Assembly (NCBI RefSeq): GCF_032118995.1
Contig: NC_092650.1
Span: forward strand, 4,960,001 to 5,024,000
Source: Asterias amurensis
Taxonomy: Eukaryota; Echinodermata; Asteroidea; Forcipulatida; Asteriidae
Direction: 5' to 3'
DNA: 64,000 bases
Shown: piece after piece, positions 37,252 to 46,367 of the stretch
Layout: each line of letters starts with the position of its first letter
How positions within the stretch are numbered: the first letter of the stretch is position 1
Position numbers and translations under genes: made by a program
Notes under the pieces: generated by a model
The model's input: the letters and a program-made list of their open reading frames with translations, nothing else
Databases searched by the model: none
What the model was told of the DNA's origin: nothing

Positions 37252-37349
37252 GCTACCGGGCCCAACGCTTTCCAGAGTAGCACTTGTTTGTAAACAGTTC
37301 TACGAAGCAACCAAGATAGAATCGGTTTGGCAGCATCGTTGTAAACAAG
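37199..37349 (+). CDS. FBXO31: FBXO31-like exon 1 (F-box)
   Basis: Start ATG at 37199. Encodes the F-box and ends CAA G before donor GTACAC. Phase 1 out. Confidence 0.92.
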
Positions 37350-40300
37350 GTACACGTGACTCATTTTAAATTCTAGCCCCCATCCATAAATAAATAAAAT
37401 AGACCCAACCCAATGGAATGGGCCAACCCACTTTGTTGGCCCTTCCTTATGTATGGAGCTAGCTCATTTCTTACTTAATTCTTGTAAAGAAAGTAGGCTA
37501 AATCATGATTTATTCCTCCATGGCTAAATTAAAGGCAGTAGACACTATTGTTACTTACTCAAAATAATTATAGCATAAAAACTTACTTGGTAACAAGTAA
37601 TAATGCTGGGGAGAGGTTGATAGTATTAAAACATTGTGAGAAACGGTTCCCTCTGAACTGAAGTGACGTAGTCTTCAAGAAAGAAGTAATTTTCCTCCAC
37701 AAATTTTATTGTGAAAAAAAAGAGGGGGCTGGTGGTAGTTGCGATAACGTTACCCTCCTGCCGACAGCAAAGCCGGAGGCAGGAGGGTTATGTTATGGCA
37801 ACTAGGCTGGTGGAAGTTGGGGGGGCATTTGGTGCCCGCGAAACATCGCTGTTTATTATAAATTAGTTATTACTTTGTTGGCTTTGGTCTTTTTAGAAGA
37901 GAAAAGAAATATTGATCTTGCTCCGGGACTTGTACTTATTTTCATATATTTTTTACATTTTATTTCTCCTTTACCCTGGATGGTGAGACCTGTTTTAATT
38001 GAATCCCCATTGGTCTATATCATCTTGCATCTATCTAGGGGTCAAGATGGTTGTCGCCAATTTTATGCAGACCAAAGTGCACTACATTTCAAATCCTCAT
38101 GTCTTCTTATGCCATTGATAATGAATATGAAAGTTTATTGATTGATTTCTGTTATTAAAGATTACAGTTTCATTGAGGAGAATCTACGAGGATGGATGTT
38201 TGAATCTTACAGGATTGTTTACACAAAAGGTTTGTTTTCTGTGACTTGTTGGGGGTTTGTTTTTTATCTTGTATCAACACTTGTACCATGTCTTTTGTGT
38301 CAAGCTTTCCAGCTTGCATATTTCCATTAGTTGCCCTCTACGATTGCGGCTTTAAATGCAAGGGTTCTAAAAACAGACAGTTGATATGGTGGGCGGGGCT
38401 TACTCAGTCACTTGCATTGAGGGAAACACAAATATCCATGTTAGATAAATTTTTCTCTTTGCGTTTCTCCCTTCTTCTTTTTTGTTACCTCAGTATTGTA
38501 TCCTTATGGTCACATTATTGGAGTGTGGCAGCCACAGATAGGACCCTATGGTGGACTTGTTACCATTAAGGTAAATAGTGAATCAACCTTGCATAGAGTT
38601 TCTGTAATTTGATGGCTATTTGCAGGTGGAATTGTAAGCACCATGCCAACCTTCATACTGTAGGACCAGGGCCCAATTTCATAGCGCTGCTAAGCACACA
38701 AATTTGCTTAGCATGAAATTTCTTCCTTGATAAAAACAGGATTACCAACCATTATTTCCTTTTGTTGCATATTGCTTGTTACTTGTATTCAGCTGTTGTT
38801 TGTTTATCCTCAAAACCACGTGGAAATTTGGTTGGTAAGTCTGTTTTTATCGAGGCCAAAATTTCATGCTAAGCAAATTGTTGTGCTTAGCAGCGCTATG
38901 AAATTGGCCCCTGATGCTAAGTTTTGTTTGGGCCCCTATACCTGGAACCTGTTTGACATGGTTGAACCATAGAGAAAGGATGGTTGAACCCATCTGGAGC
39001 CCCCATTTGTATGGCTTTCATGGTCATTGAAACACACAAACCTCTCCACCACAATGTAAGTGAAGAGGTCACACGTGCCATGAATATTCATTAACTTGCT
39101 TATTCTTGTGATGGGCCAATTGGCCTGTTAGCCAATTAGAACCATGATTAAAACAAAAATGCTTGCATGTTTTATAACCAATTATTTAGTTGATACTCAA
39201 ACATACAACCTTTCTAATTTCATTGGCATGTGAACGTTAATTTTGAACCCATTATCCAAATATGGGCAATGCATCTTTAAAACAATTCTAACCAAACTTA
39301 ATTCAAAAACATTTTCTCTACCCCTAGATTCTTGATGGTGCTATTCGGGGGACACAGTATCTGCCACCGGTCGACCCCAAAGTGTGTATGCCACTACGGG
39401 TCAAGGAACTGTTCCAGATACAATTAAGTTGTGAAGGTTATGCACAGGTTGAGTGTTTGAAGGGACCCAATGGGCCTCACAAGCTACAGATATTACCAGT
39501 GAGTCAGAAACATGTTTTAAAGGGAAGGTACACATTTGCTAATTGTCAAAGACCAGTGTCCTCACTTGGTGTACCCCATCATAAGCATAAAATAACAAGC
39601 CTGTGAAAATTTGGGCTCAATTGGTCATCAAAGTTGCGAGATAATGATGAAAGAAGAAAACACCCTTGTCACACAAAGTTGTGTGCGTTTAGATTGTTGG
39701 TGTTGGGCGCGATCGGTCAATCTAATAATAATAAGACTTGTAATGCGCACATATCCACCCTGCTGGGTGTTCAAGGCACAGTAAAACCAAAAACAAAACA
39801 AAAACAAAACACAACACAAAGAAAAAACAGACACAACAAAATTAGTCATTGAAAACCTGTGACATAAGATAAGTTTTGAGAAGAGACTTGAATTTTGCAG
39901 TACAAAGACAAGATCGAAGATTAAGTGGTAGAGAGTTCCAGATGCGTGGCGCGGCTGAAGAAAAAGACCTGTCACCCCATGAGTGTCGAGACTTGGGTTC
40001 AATGAGGAGAAGCATAGAACTTGATCGAAGATTCCTTGATGGAGTGTAAACTTGAAGCAGTTCAGAAATATAGTGGGGAGCCTTGCCATGAAGAGCTTTG
40101 TGGACAATGAGCATCAGCTTGAAGATGATTCGTTGAGAGATAGGGAGCCAGTGTAGTTGTTTCAGAATGGGGGTGATAGAACAGGATTTTCTAGACAGTG
40201 TCACAGTGCGGGCAGCAGTATTTTGGAGCCGTTGAAGTCGGGAAATCTGGTTGTTAGGAAGACTGTAGAGAAGAGCATTGCCATTGTCAAGACGAGAAGT

Positions 40301-43300
40301 AACAAATGCGTGAATGACCTTTTCAGTGGCACTTTTGTCCAAGTACTTGCGAATCTTACCTATATTCCTGATGTGATATGATGATAAACGAACAATGTTG
40401 TTGATGTGTGGCTGAAGTGTCATCGATGAATCAAAAATAACACCTAAGTTCCGAGCTTTCAGCGAGGGAGCTATCCGAGCATCACCGATGGAGATGTATG
40501 GCACTGAAACCTTAGTTAACTGTTGACGTGACCCAAATAGAAGGAACTCTGTCTTATCATCATTTAACTTCAGGAAGTTTTGTTGTGTCCAACGTCGAAT
40601 CTCTTGGATGCATTTCTCAAGTCTTGCAATAGATGCATTGGCGTTTTCTTGAGAAGATTTAAACGTGATGTATAGCTGAGTGTCGTCTGCGTACACATGG
40701 TAATTCAGATTAAATTTCAGGATGATGTCACGAATCGGTAAAGTGTGTAGCGTAAACCACTGCGGGCCGAGTACCGACCCCTGTGGCACAGAGTAGTTCA
40801 AAACAACAGGGTCGGATATCGCGGTGCCAATACATACATGCTGAGTTCTATTGTAGAGATACGATTTGCACCATGCTAGGGCTGTGTCCTCTATGCCAAG
40901 GTGATTCTGGAGCCGAGAGAGAAGGATGTTGTGATCGACAGTGTCAAAAGCAGCACTCAAGTCTAGCAGGACTAGTGCTGTTAGGTTACCATTGTCCATT
41001 GCAGAGAGAATATCGTTGCTCACACGGACTAGTGCAGCCTCGGTCCCATGGAAAGGCTTGTATGCTGACTGGAACACGTCGGACAGGTTGAAAGTATGAA
41101 TGTGATCAGAAATACGTGATGAAACTACTCGTTCGATGACTTTTCCAAGATATTTTAAGTTTGCAACCGGTCTGTAGTTTTTGAATATCTCCTTGTCCAG
41201 GTTTGGTTTCTTGATGAGCGGCCTGATGTAGGAAACTTTGAGGCTATCGGGGAAACAACCGGAACTGAGGGATTCGTTTACAAGCTTAGTGATGTAGGGT
41301 ACAAAAATATCGATGTTTTGCTTTATCATGGATGTTGACACTGGATCCAGCTCACAGGATTTTGAAGGAGATTTCATAATAACCCTTTGAATCTCAGCAA
41401 CAGTCGCAGGCTCAAACACAGATAGTCTACACTCTGGTTGAAGTTGTGGCAATGTCTGCGGCACGTTGTAAGGGACTGATGAAAATGATGAGCGGATGTC
41501 TGAAATCTTGGTGACAAAGAATTTCTGGAACTCATTTGCTAAGTTCTGGTCATTGTAAGTGGATGGAAGGACAGGGGTTTTGGGTTTGAGCAACAACTTA
41601 CCAATTATCTTGAAAAGCTTCTTTTGATCTGTGCGATCAACCGATCGCGCTGCGCTATTGAACGATCAAATTAAGATCAATTGGTCGCGCAGCAATCGGT
41701 TGATCGTGCAACAATCGGTCGATCGCGCAATGACATCTTTGCGCGATTGATCGAATGCGCTACGAGTACTTTTTCCCATTATCAGCGGATCGCGCAGGAA
41801 AGGCTTAAATCTGAAAGTTCTAAATCTGAGGTCTCGAAATCAAATTGGTGAAAAATTACTTCTTTCTCGTAAACTATGGCACTTCAGAGGGAGCCATTTT
41901 TTCACAATGTTTTATACTACCAACCTCTCCCCTTTACTCGTCACCATTATTTTGAGTAATTACCAATAGTGTCCACTGCCTTTAACAGCTATATCTATCT
42001 ATCCATCTGTCTACCTACAATAATACTTGTCAAAGCCTTTTCAGCAGCATCTGTGCAAGTAAGAAGACGATCAAGAAATTTTAGTTTAAGATGTGGGAGG
42101 AACGCCCCAGGGAATCATTAAAGGGAAAACCCCTGCAGTCAGGTAGGGACTGAAAAGCCAATCCTATAGTGCCCCCGGTAGGATTCGAATCAGGGTCCCC
42201 GAGGTGGACTAATAAACCCCCCTTTTTTTTTTTAATCCCGATGACAGGGCAACTCTGAGGGGGAGTTTGTTCTGAAGTGTTGTAAACCAGAGAAGCATAG
42301 ATACCACGAGAGCAGGCAAGAAGTAAGTCAAGATATTGAACAAAAACTATTGTTATTTCATGAGATCACAGCATGCAAAAGAAAGATTACTTTTCCTTTG
42401 TTCCTGTTACTCATCCAATCGGGCGGCAAACAGGGCCCAATGTTATGGCTCCGCTTACCGTGACAATTGCCAATAAAGCTGCGATTTCACCAAACTCTTC
42501 CTAACTTAGGACTTAGGATGAGTTAAGTTCCGTTTTCCTTTGATCCTGTTACTCCTCCAATCGGGTGGCGACCAGGGCCCAATTTTATGGCTCCGCTTAC
42601 CGTGACAATTGCCAATAAAGCTGCGATTTCACCAAACTCTTCCCAACTTAGGACTTAGGATGAGTTAAGTTCCGTATCCTTAGACGTTATGACAAATTGA
42701 ATCCATCCTAAGTTCTAACTCAAGATAGGATTAATCCTAGCAGTTCGTGAAATCGGCTGCTGTGCAGACACTTAACAATTATAACTGCATCCTTCGAATG
42801 TGATGTTAAGCTGCCATTCCTGTTTATTGTGTATTGTTTCTTTCCATACAGGAGCTACAGGAATGGATTCGTGAAGAGATCGGAGCTCAAGATGGAGAGC
42901 AATTACTATTCAACTATGACCATCATATAGAACTGCTTCGCATCAAATATATCATTCTTAATCAATACGAGTAAGTCTACTGCACTCTATTCAATCAAAA
43001 TCACTTGTTTTTATATAGCGCTTTATTTAGGGGTGTCTCAAAGCATGGTATACTATAGATGTCATTGCATGGGACTTTCATACATTTTTTTGTATATATG
43101 TCTTTATACATCCATAAGGGCAAACGCCAATAACAAAATGGAGATGGGAAGAAATGTATGTTTACATGTGGGAGGAAAATCCCAATGGGTAACACCCATG
43201 CAATCACAGGTTGGGGACTAAAAACCTAACCTACACGCAAGGGTCTGGTCTGAGATTGGATATGAAACTGGTCTCTAGAGGTGGAAGGAAGGGAAAGAAA

Positions 43301-45938
43301 CCACCTGAGCCAACTTTATGTAACACCTTATACGGTTTACAAGGTGCCGCTACGGCACATTCAGCAGCCACTGCTATAAACAACGTATGTGCACTCCACA
43401 ACACACAGAACTTACTGCTGTAAAGTTCAATCCAAAGGATGAAGCCATTCTGGTCAAGTGTCGAAACCAGGACTGGAACCTACTCTGTGGGAACCTGAGA
43501 GGGCTGAGACAGTATTGTGTTGGATTAACCCCTTAGCGCTAAGTTAAGCAACTTCCTTGGGTTATTAATTTTTGGTTTTTACCCATATACACCGATGTGT
43601 GTAGCACTGTAAACTCAGTACTTTCCCGAGTCCTGTGAAAAAAATCACAGGCATTTTACTCGGGTGGGATTCGAACCCACAACCTTTGCAATTCTAGAGC
43701 AGTGTCATACCAACTAGACCACCGTGATTGCCCGGTAGCTAGAGGCAGTTCAGATCCTATGTTTTAGCAGCAGGTACTGCAAACGATTTAATAGATGTTA
43801 AATTTGCGGGGATAAAGAATATTAATTTTTGGTTTTTACCTATATACAGCGATGTGTGTAGCACTGTATACTTAGTACTTTCCCGAGTACTGTGAAAACA
43901 AAACCTGATAAATTACATTGTAAAGTGCCTCGATCTAGCTACTAGTCGGGTGTCATGGCCGAGTGGTTAAGAGCATCAAATTCAAGTTCTGGTGGTTGAG
44001 TCATCAGAGCGTGGGCTGGAATCCCACGTGTCATTGAGCAAGATGCTTAACTATAATTACTTCTCTTCACTAAGGGGTATAATTTCAATTTGGTACCTGC
44101 AAGGTTAGAGTTTGACATTGTGTTTAAAAAGCCTTTGGAGCCAAGGCATCTCAGGGTCTCAGCACCCTTGGGTGCTAACAAAAGATTAAGGAATGTTATT
44201 GGCCAAATGACCGGGGCACTAATGTAAAGCGCATTGATACAGTATTGCAAAATGCATTATATAAGAACAATTTATTACTAAAAGAAACATGAACAAAAAT
44301 GTACTAATTGGGATCACTCATTGGTCTTTTCTGGATTTTTTTGTTACAGTGGAAACTGTGCCTTCCAGAAACTTCATCTTCCCGGCCCCTTAGACAATGT
44401 CCCAATTCAGCCAGGCTTATTCAAGGGAACCTACGGGGGACATGGCATTGAGATAATCAGTCTCAAATATGAAGAGGACAAGCTACGAGGATACAAGGTC
44501 ACTGTAAGTACACATTTGGTGGTGTGAACAGTCTAAAGGCCCAGTCCCACTGCAGCGATAACAAGAACGACAACGACGCAAAGAGAACGCATTCCATTGG
44601 TTGAATAGGCGTGTGCGTATTCTGCGTGGAACAACTCAACCAATAGAATGCATTCTCTCTGCATCGTGATCGATATCGTTTTCATTATCGCTGCAGTGTG
44701 ACTCAACCTTAAAGTATACTGCAACAGTACACATTGAGTTGACTTATTAATGTATTAGCCTCAAGTGTTGTGTTTATTCAACCATGTCACACTACATTGG
44801 TTTTGACTTGGTTAGAAGCTGAACCGCAGTGAGGTTGTTTTTTCTGTAACTGCACTTGTTTTTTTTACGAAGAAGGGTGCCCTGCCCATTTGCAACAAGG
44901 AACCCCAGAAAAACCCTGGGAAAATATATATGCAAGGACAAGAAAAGACCAACTGGACAGGGTCTGAAAAGCCCGACCAACATGACAAAACTAGCCAAGG
45001 TGGCAACACAACGGTTGTGGGTGTCCAATGAATAATGTATTTTATCTGCAAGTGATAACGTGAAATAAACTTGCAGTTGTTTTTTTTTTGTTTTTTTTTA
45101 GGGAGACCCCAATGTACCAGCCTGTCAGCTCAGCCTCGAGGTACACCTCGATGAGGCCATGGTATTAACCAAAGATGACCAACAGACTCTAGCCTCAATA
45201 GAGGCCATTGAAAAAGAGAAAGTGGTCGTCCCTCAGCAGAAAGATTTGCCTAACAGTCAGCCGTTTGTCAATCCAGTAGGGGTTCATGATCATGGCATGG
45301 CTGATGTCTCTGCTAAATTAAACATGCCATTGAAAAGATGCAAGAGAAGGTATGTCAGTATTATCCCCTAACCAGTTCGAGTCAATATTCCCCCCCCCCC
45401 CCCCCAACCTGCCCACCTGCCATTGTTTTTCAGAATATTTTGGAGCTTCTGGAGTAGTTGTTTCCTTTAAAAATGTCGTGACACTTGTGTTCCTTTTGTG
45501 TTCCCGAGTAAGACACTTTAACAACAATTACTTCTCTCCACCCAGAGGGTAATGGGTACCTGTGTGGGCAGAGAAGGTTCTTGTGATTGATTCAGCTTAG
45601 TAGCGCATATTATGTGTTGCGCAGTCTGTATACTCCCCAGGGAGCTGAGATCAATTATAAATGAGGAATGAATTAAATGTCCCAGTGACCAGGGGTCATA
45701 ATGTTGGAAGCACTTTGAGATGCCCTTCGGGTGTGTAAAACGCTATATACAAGAAAACAAATTATTATTTTTATTAACCAACAGGTATTACGGCACAGGT
45801 CTTATCGCTATGCATGGTTTTCGTAATTCATCCCGCACACCGTGTCACTTCATCCTCTTCCATGAAAACGTCTTTGCTCTTCTCTGGTTGGAGCTTCACT
45901 CCATCAGCATCTTTCACAGGGTCTGCGAACCAATATGA
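37199..45938 (+). CDS. FBXO31: F-box only protein 31-like, SCF substrate receptor (405 aa)
   Basis: Nine exons (listed separately) join in frame to 405 residues and a TGA. Residues 4-50 form an F-box (TDLPPELLSYLLSKLPG ... VWQHRCKQ), the part that docks on SKP1/CUL1. The rest is the FBXO31 substrate domain: GVWQPQIGPYGGL (84-95), QYLPPVDPKVCMPLRVKELF, WIREE (186-190), PGLFKGTYGGHGIEI (242-256) and the C-terminal YYGTGLIAMHGF ... FILFHENVFALLWLELHSIS. Vertebrate FBXO31 (about 540 aa) takes part in cyclin D1 and MDM2 turnover and is reported to read C-terminal amides; whether this protein shares those substrates is inference. It is shorter than vertebrate FBXO31 mainly because about 30 residues are absent before HIIGVWQP, the N-terminus is shorter and the acidic linker is reduced. 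The start is fixed by the F-box frame. Family secure; one-to-one orthology less so. Confidence 0.93.
37529..37713 (+). mobile_element. MITE family M1, left half only
   Basis: Starts TTAAAGGCAGTAGACACTAT and runs through GAGAAACGGTTCCCTCTGAA to AGAAGTAATTTTCC. The right half is lost and replaced by an unrelated A-rich stretch. Confidence 0.8.
37735..37812. repeat. Hairpin
   Basis: TGGTGGTAGTTGCGATAACG and TACCCTCCTGCC pair with GGCAGGAGGGTTATGTTATG and GCAACTAGGCTGGTGG, giving arms of about 35 bp. Confidence 0.7.
38161..38229 (+). CDS. FBXO31: FBXO31-like exon 2
   Basis: Acceptor TATTAAAG, donor GTTTGT. Encodes DYSFIEENLRGWMFESYRIV and YTK, aligned with EEYGVCENLRK ... RDVYAKR of vertebrates. 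An alternative acceptor at ATTACAG would start in the wrong frame. Confidence 0.82.
38494..38570 (+). CDS. FBXO31: FBXO31-like exon 3
   Basis: Acceptor TACCTCAG, donor GTAAAT. Encodes VLYPYGHIIGVWQPQIGPYG then GLVTIK, the strongest family signature. Confidence 0.93.
38668..38912. mobile_element. MITE of the CCCAATTTCATAG family (M4)
   Basis: Left end CAGGGCCCAATTTCATAGCG is mirrored by CGCTATGAAATTGGCCCCTG. Subterminal GCTAAGCA ... AATTTGCTTAGCATGAAATT is mirrored too. It lies in intron 3; relatives are at 48929, 49872, 46169 and 26789. Confidence 0.88.
39328..39498 (+). CDS. FBXO31: FBXO31-like exon 4
   Basis: Acceptor ACCCCTAG, donor GTGAGT, phase 0. Encodes ILDGAIRGTQYLPPVDPKVC, MPLRVKELFQIQL and VECLKGPNGPHKLQILP. 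Confidence 0.93.
39722..41630 (-). mobile_element. Non-LTR retrotransposon (CR1/L2-like), 5'-truncated
   Basis: Antisense in FBXO31-like intron 4. The 3' end at left has a (TTATTA)-type tail and GGATATGTGCGCATTACAAG. The coding part is a pol-like frame that opens at the truncation point (DQKKLFKIIGKLL upstream of the first Met). No endonuclease domain or ORF1 remains. Clade assignment comes from RT motifs and tail style only. Confidence 0.85.
39842..41596 (-). CDS. LINE reverse transcriptase fragment (584 codons, uninterrupted)
   Basis: Catalytic half of a retrotransposon pol protein that would copy element RNA at a nicked target. Visible blocks: YRPVANLKYLGKVIER (141-156), motif A LVLLDLSAAFDTVDH (208-222, Asp catalytic), motif B SVPQGSVLGP (269-278), motif C YADD (302-305), the thumb region near KTEFLLFGS, and the C-terminal QLHWLPISQRI ... 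SFSSAAPRIWNSLPLNLR typical of CR1/L2-type elements. Upstream endonuclease and ORF1 are lost by 5' truncation, so the first Met is arbitrary and autonomous mobility is not expected. After motif B the usual LLF-type sequence reads QWFTLHTLPIRDI, a possible substitution. The lack of stops over 1.75 kb points to a fairly recent insertion. Confidence 0.9.
   Translation of the reverse strand: MLLKPKTPVLPSTYNDQNLANEFQKFFVTKISDIRSSFSSVPYNVPQTLPQLQPECRLSVFEPATVAEIQRVIMKSPSKSCELDPVSTSMIKQNIDIFVPYITKLVNESLSSGCFPDSLKVSYIRPLIKKPNLDKEIFKNYRPVANLKYLGKVIERVVSSRISDHIHTFNLSDVFQSAYKPFHGTEAALVRVSNDILSAMDNGNLTALVLLDLSAAFDTVDHNILLSRLQNHLGIEDTALAWCKSYLYNRTQHVCIGTAISDPVVLNYSVPQGSVLGPQWFTLHTLPIRDIILKFNLNYHVYADDTQLYITFKSSQENANASIARLEKCIQEIRRWTQQNFLKLNDDKTEFLLFGSRQQLTKVSVPYISIGDARIAPSLKARNLGVIFDSSMTLQPHINNIVRLSSYHIRNIGKIRKYLDKSATEKVIHAFVTSRLDNGNALLYSLPNNQISRLQRLQNTAARTVTLSRKSCSITPILKQLHWLPISQRIIFKLMLIVHKALHGKAPHYISELLQVYTPSRNLRSSSMLLLIEPKSRHSWGDRSFSSAAPRIWNSLPLNLRSCLCTAKFKSLLKTYLMSQVFND
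41631..41800. repeat. GATC/CGATCG-rich inverted and tandem motif block
   Basis: Repeats CGATCAACCGATCGCGC, GCGCAGCAATCGGTTGATCG, CAATCGGTCGATCGCGCAAT and GCGCGATTGATCG in both orientations. A short piece (GCGCGATCGGTCAAT) lies on the far side of the LINE at about 39709-39723. The composition is unlike the AT-rich surroundings. Confidence 0.75.
42248..42322 (+). CDS. FBXO31: FBXO31-like exon 5
   Basis: Acceptor GATGACAG, donor GTAAGT. Encodes GNSEGEFVLKCCKPEKHRYH and ESRQE. The Cys/His cluster corresponds to the Cys/His-containing stretch of vertebrate FBXO31. Confidence 0.88.
42391..42674. repeat. 142-bp tandem duplication
   Basis: Copies 42391-42532 and 42533-42674, each starting TTTTCCTTTG and ending AGTTAAGTTCCG, differ at only a few bases. 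In FBXO31-like intron 5. GCTGCGATTTCACCAAACTC in each copy is inverted at about 42748-42765 (GTTCGTGAAATCGGCTGC), so the unit may belong to an inverted-repeat element. Confidence 0.9.
42852..42970 (+). CDS. FBXO31: FBXO31-like exon 6
   Basis: Acceptor CCATACAG, donor GTAAGT. Encodes ELQEWIREEIGAQDGEQLLF, then HHIELLRIKYIILNQYE, aligned with EEFRTWLREEWG ... ELILMKFIYTSQYD. Confidence 0.92.
43315..43480 (-). repeat. SINE family B, body fragment
   Basis: TTATACGGTTTACAAGGTGC, CGGCACATTCAGCAGCCAC and AATCCAAAGGATGAAGC match the copy at 32820-32950. Head and tail are absent. Confidence 0.6.
43560..43910 (-). repeat. tRNA-derived SINE, family A, one full and one partial copy
   Basis: On the minus strand: A-box-like GGTGGTCTAGTTGGTATGAC, B box GGTTGTGGGTTCGAATCCCA, then CCCGAGTAAAATGCC and a short hairpin (CCTGTGATTT / TCACAGG), then CATCGGTGTA ... 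GGTAAAAACC. The headless second copy starts at about 43800. Confidence 0.8.
43949..44275 (+). repeat. tRNA-derived SINE, family D
   Basis: The head has A box ATGGCCGAGTGGTTAAGAGC and B-box-like GTGGGCTGGAATCCCACG, resembling a Ser/Leu tRNA with a long variable arm. It is followed by GAGCAAGATGCTTAACTATA and a tail GCATTATATAAGAACAATTT. Related to 58141. Confidence 0.75.
44350..44503 (+). CDS. FBXO31: FBXO31-like exon 7
   Basis: Acceptor TTGTTACAG, donor GTAAGT. Encodes NCAFQKLHLPGPL and PGLFKGTYGGHGIEIISL, an FBXO31 hallmark block. Confidence 0.95.
44528..44718. mobile_element. MITE of the CACTGCAGCGATAAC family (M5)
   Basis: AGTCCCACTGCAGCGATAAC is mirrored by ATTATCGCTGCAGTGTGACT. Inner GCATTCCATTGGTTGAAT is mirrored by CAACCAATAGAATGCATTCT. 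In intron 7, 25 bp from the exon 7 donor. Relatives are at 45986 and 51786. Confidence 0.85.
45102..45349 (+). CDS. FBXO31: FBXO31-like exon 8
   Basis: Acceptor TTTTTTTTTAG, donor GTATGT. GDPNVPACQLSLEVHLDEAM is conserved. The following linker (QTLASIEAIEKEKVVVPQQ) is far shorter than in vertebrates, and QPFVNPVGV aligns with QPFVLPVGV. Confidence 0.92.
45388..45406. repeat. Poly-C run
   Basis: A cytosine homopolymer of about 17 bases in FBXO31-like intron 8. Confidence 0.9.
45561..45780 (+). repeat. LINE/SINE 3' tail fragment
   Basis: Contains GAAGCACTTTGAGATGCCCT, GTAAAACGCTATATACAAGA and an AT-rich ATTATTATTTTTATTA end. It stops just before the exon 9 acceptor. Confidence 0.55.
45785..45938 (+). 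CDS. FBXO31: FBXO31-like exon 9 (stop codon)
   Basis: Acceptor ACCAACAG, stop TGA at 45936-45938. Encodes YYGTGLIAMHGF, TPCHFILFHENVFALLWLEL and a short C-terminus (FHRVCEPI). The last helical tail of vertebrate FBXO31 is absent. Confidence 0.94.
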
Positions 45939-45985
45939 ACACATCAGGGCCCTATTTCATAGAGCTCCTTAATCGCCGATTTTGT

Positions 45986-46155
45986 TCTTAGACCGAGTCA
46001 CACTGCAGCAATAACGATTACGACGCAAAGGGAACACATTTGATTGGTTGAATTACTCCAAGCAGAAAACGCACATGCTCAATAAACCAATAGAATGCAT
46101 TCCCTTCGCGTCGTGATTGTAATCATTCGTTATCGCTGGAGTGTGACTCGGCCTT
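45986..46155. mobile_element. MITE family M5
   Basis: GAGTCACACTGCAGCAATAA is mirrored by GTTATCGCTGGAGTGTGACT. Inner TGATTGGTTGAATTACTC is mirrored by AAACCAATAGAATGCATTCC. Lies in the presumed 3' UTR of the F-box gene. Confidence 0.85.
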
Positions 46156-46168
46156 TACTGTATAATTT

Positions 46169-46367
46169 CCATTTCATAGCGCGGCTTATCATAAGCAAAT
46201 GAAAAGGCATGATAACCTTCCGGTGTTTATGAAAGGCGTAATAATACAAGTTCATGTTGAAGGTGCCAGGTAACTGCTTATGCTTGCACCTTAGCAAAAA
46301 TTTTCTGCTAAAGTACAGTATTAAAGCCAAAATGTTCTTTCTGTTAAGCAGCGCTATGAAATTGGCC
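46169..46367. mobile_element. MITE family M4, diverged
   Basis: CATTTCATAGCGCGGCTTAT opposes TAAGCAGCGCTATGAAATTG. Shorter than the copy at 38668. Confidence 0.7.

Larger units (their letters stand above)
37350..38160 (+). other. FBXO31-like intron 1
   Basis: Contains the half MITE at 37529 and the hairpin at 37735. No exon for the family segment missing from the protein is recognised. Confidence 0.5.
39517..41985 (-). mobile_element. M3/M1-type MITE split by a nested LINE
   Basis: Left part 39517 to about 39700 (TTTAAAGGGAAGGTACACAT ... CACACAAAGTTGTGTGC) and right part about 41808-41985 (GAGGTCTCGAAATCAAATTG ... AGTGTCCACTGCCTTTAA) together make one reverse-oriented element. The LINE and a GATC-rich stretch lie between them, within FBXO31-like intron 4. 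Confidence 0.8.
42971..44349 (+). other. FBXO31-like intron 6
   Basis: Almost wholly repeats: a dispersed fragment at 43145-43290, a family B body at 43315-43480, family A SINEs at 43560-43910 and a family D SINE at 43949. Confidence 0.6.

Noticed and set aside
38038..38160. Extra FBXO31-like exon between exons 1 and 2 supplying the missing segment
   Set aside because: No open stretch with acceptor, donor and matching phase resembles the vertebrate sequence.
43671..43738. Functional tRNA gene on the minus strand
   Set aside because: A and B boxes are present but the acceptor and anticodon stems do not pair, and the same sequence recurs as a SINE head.
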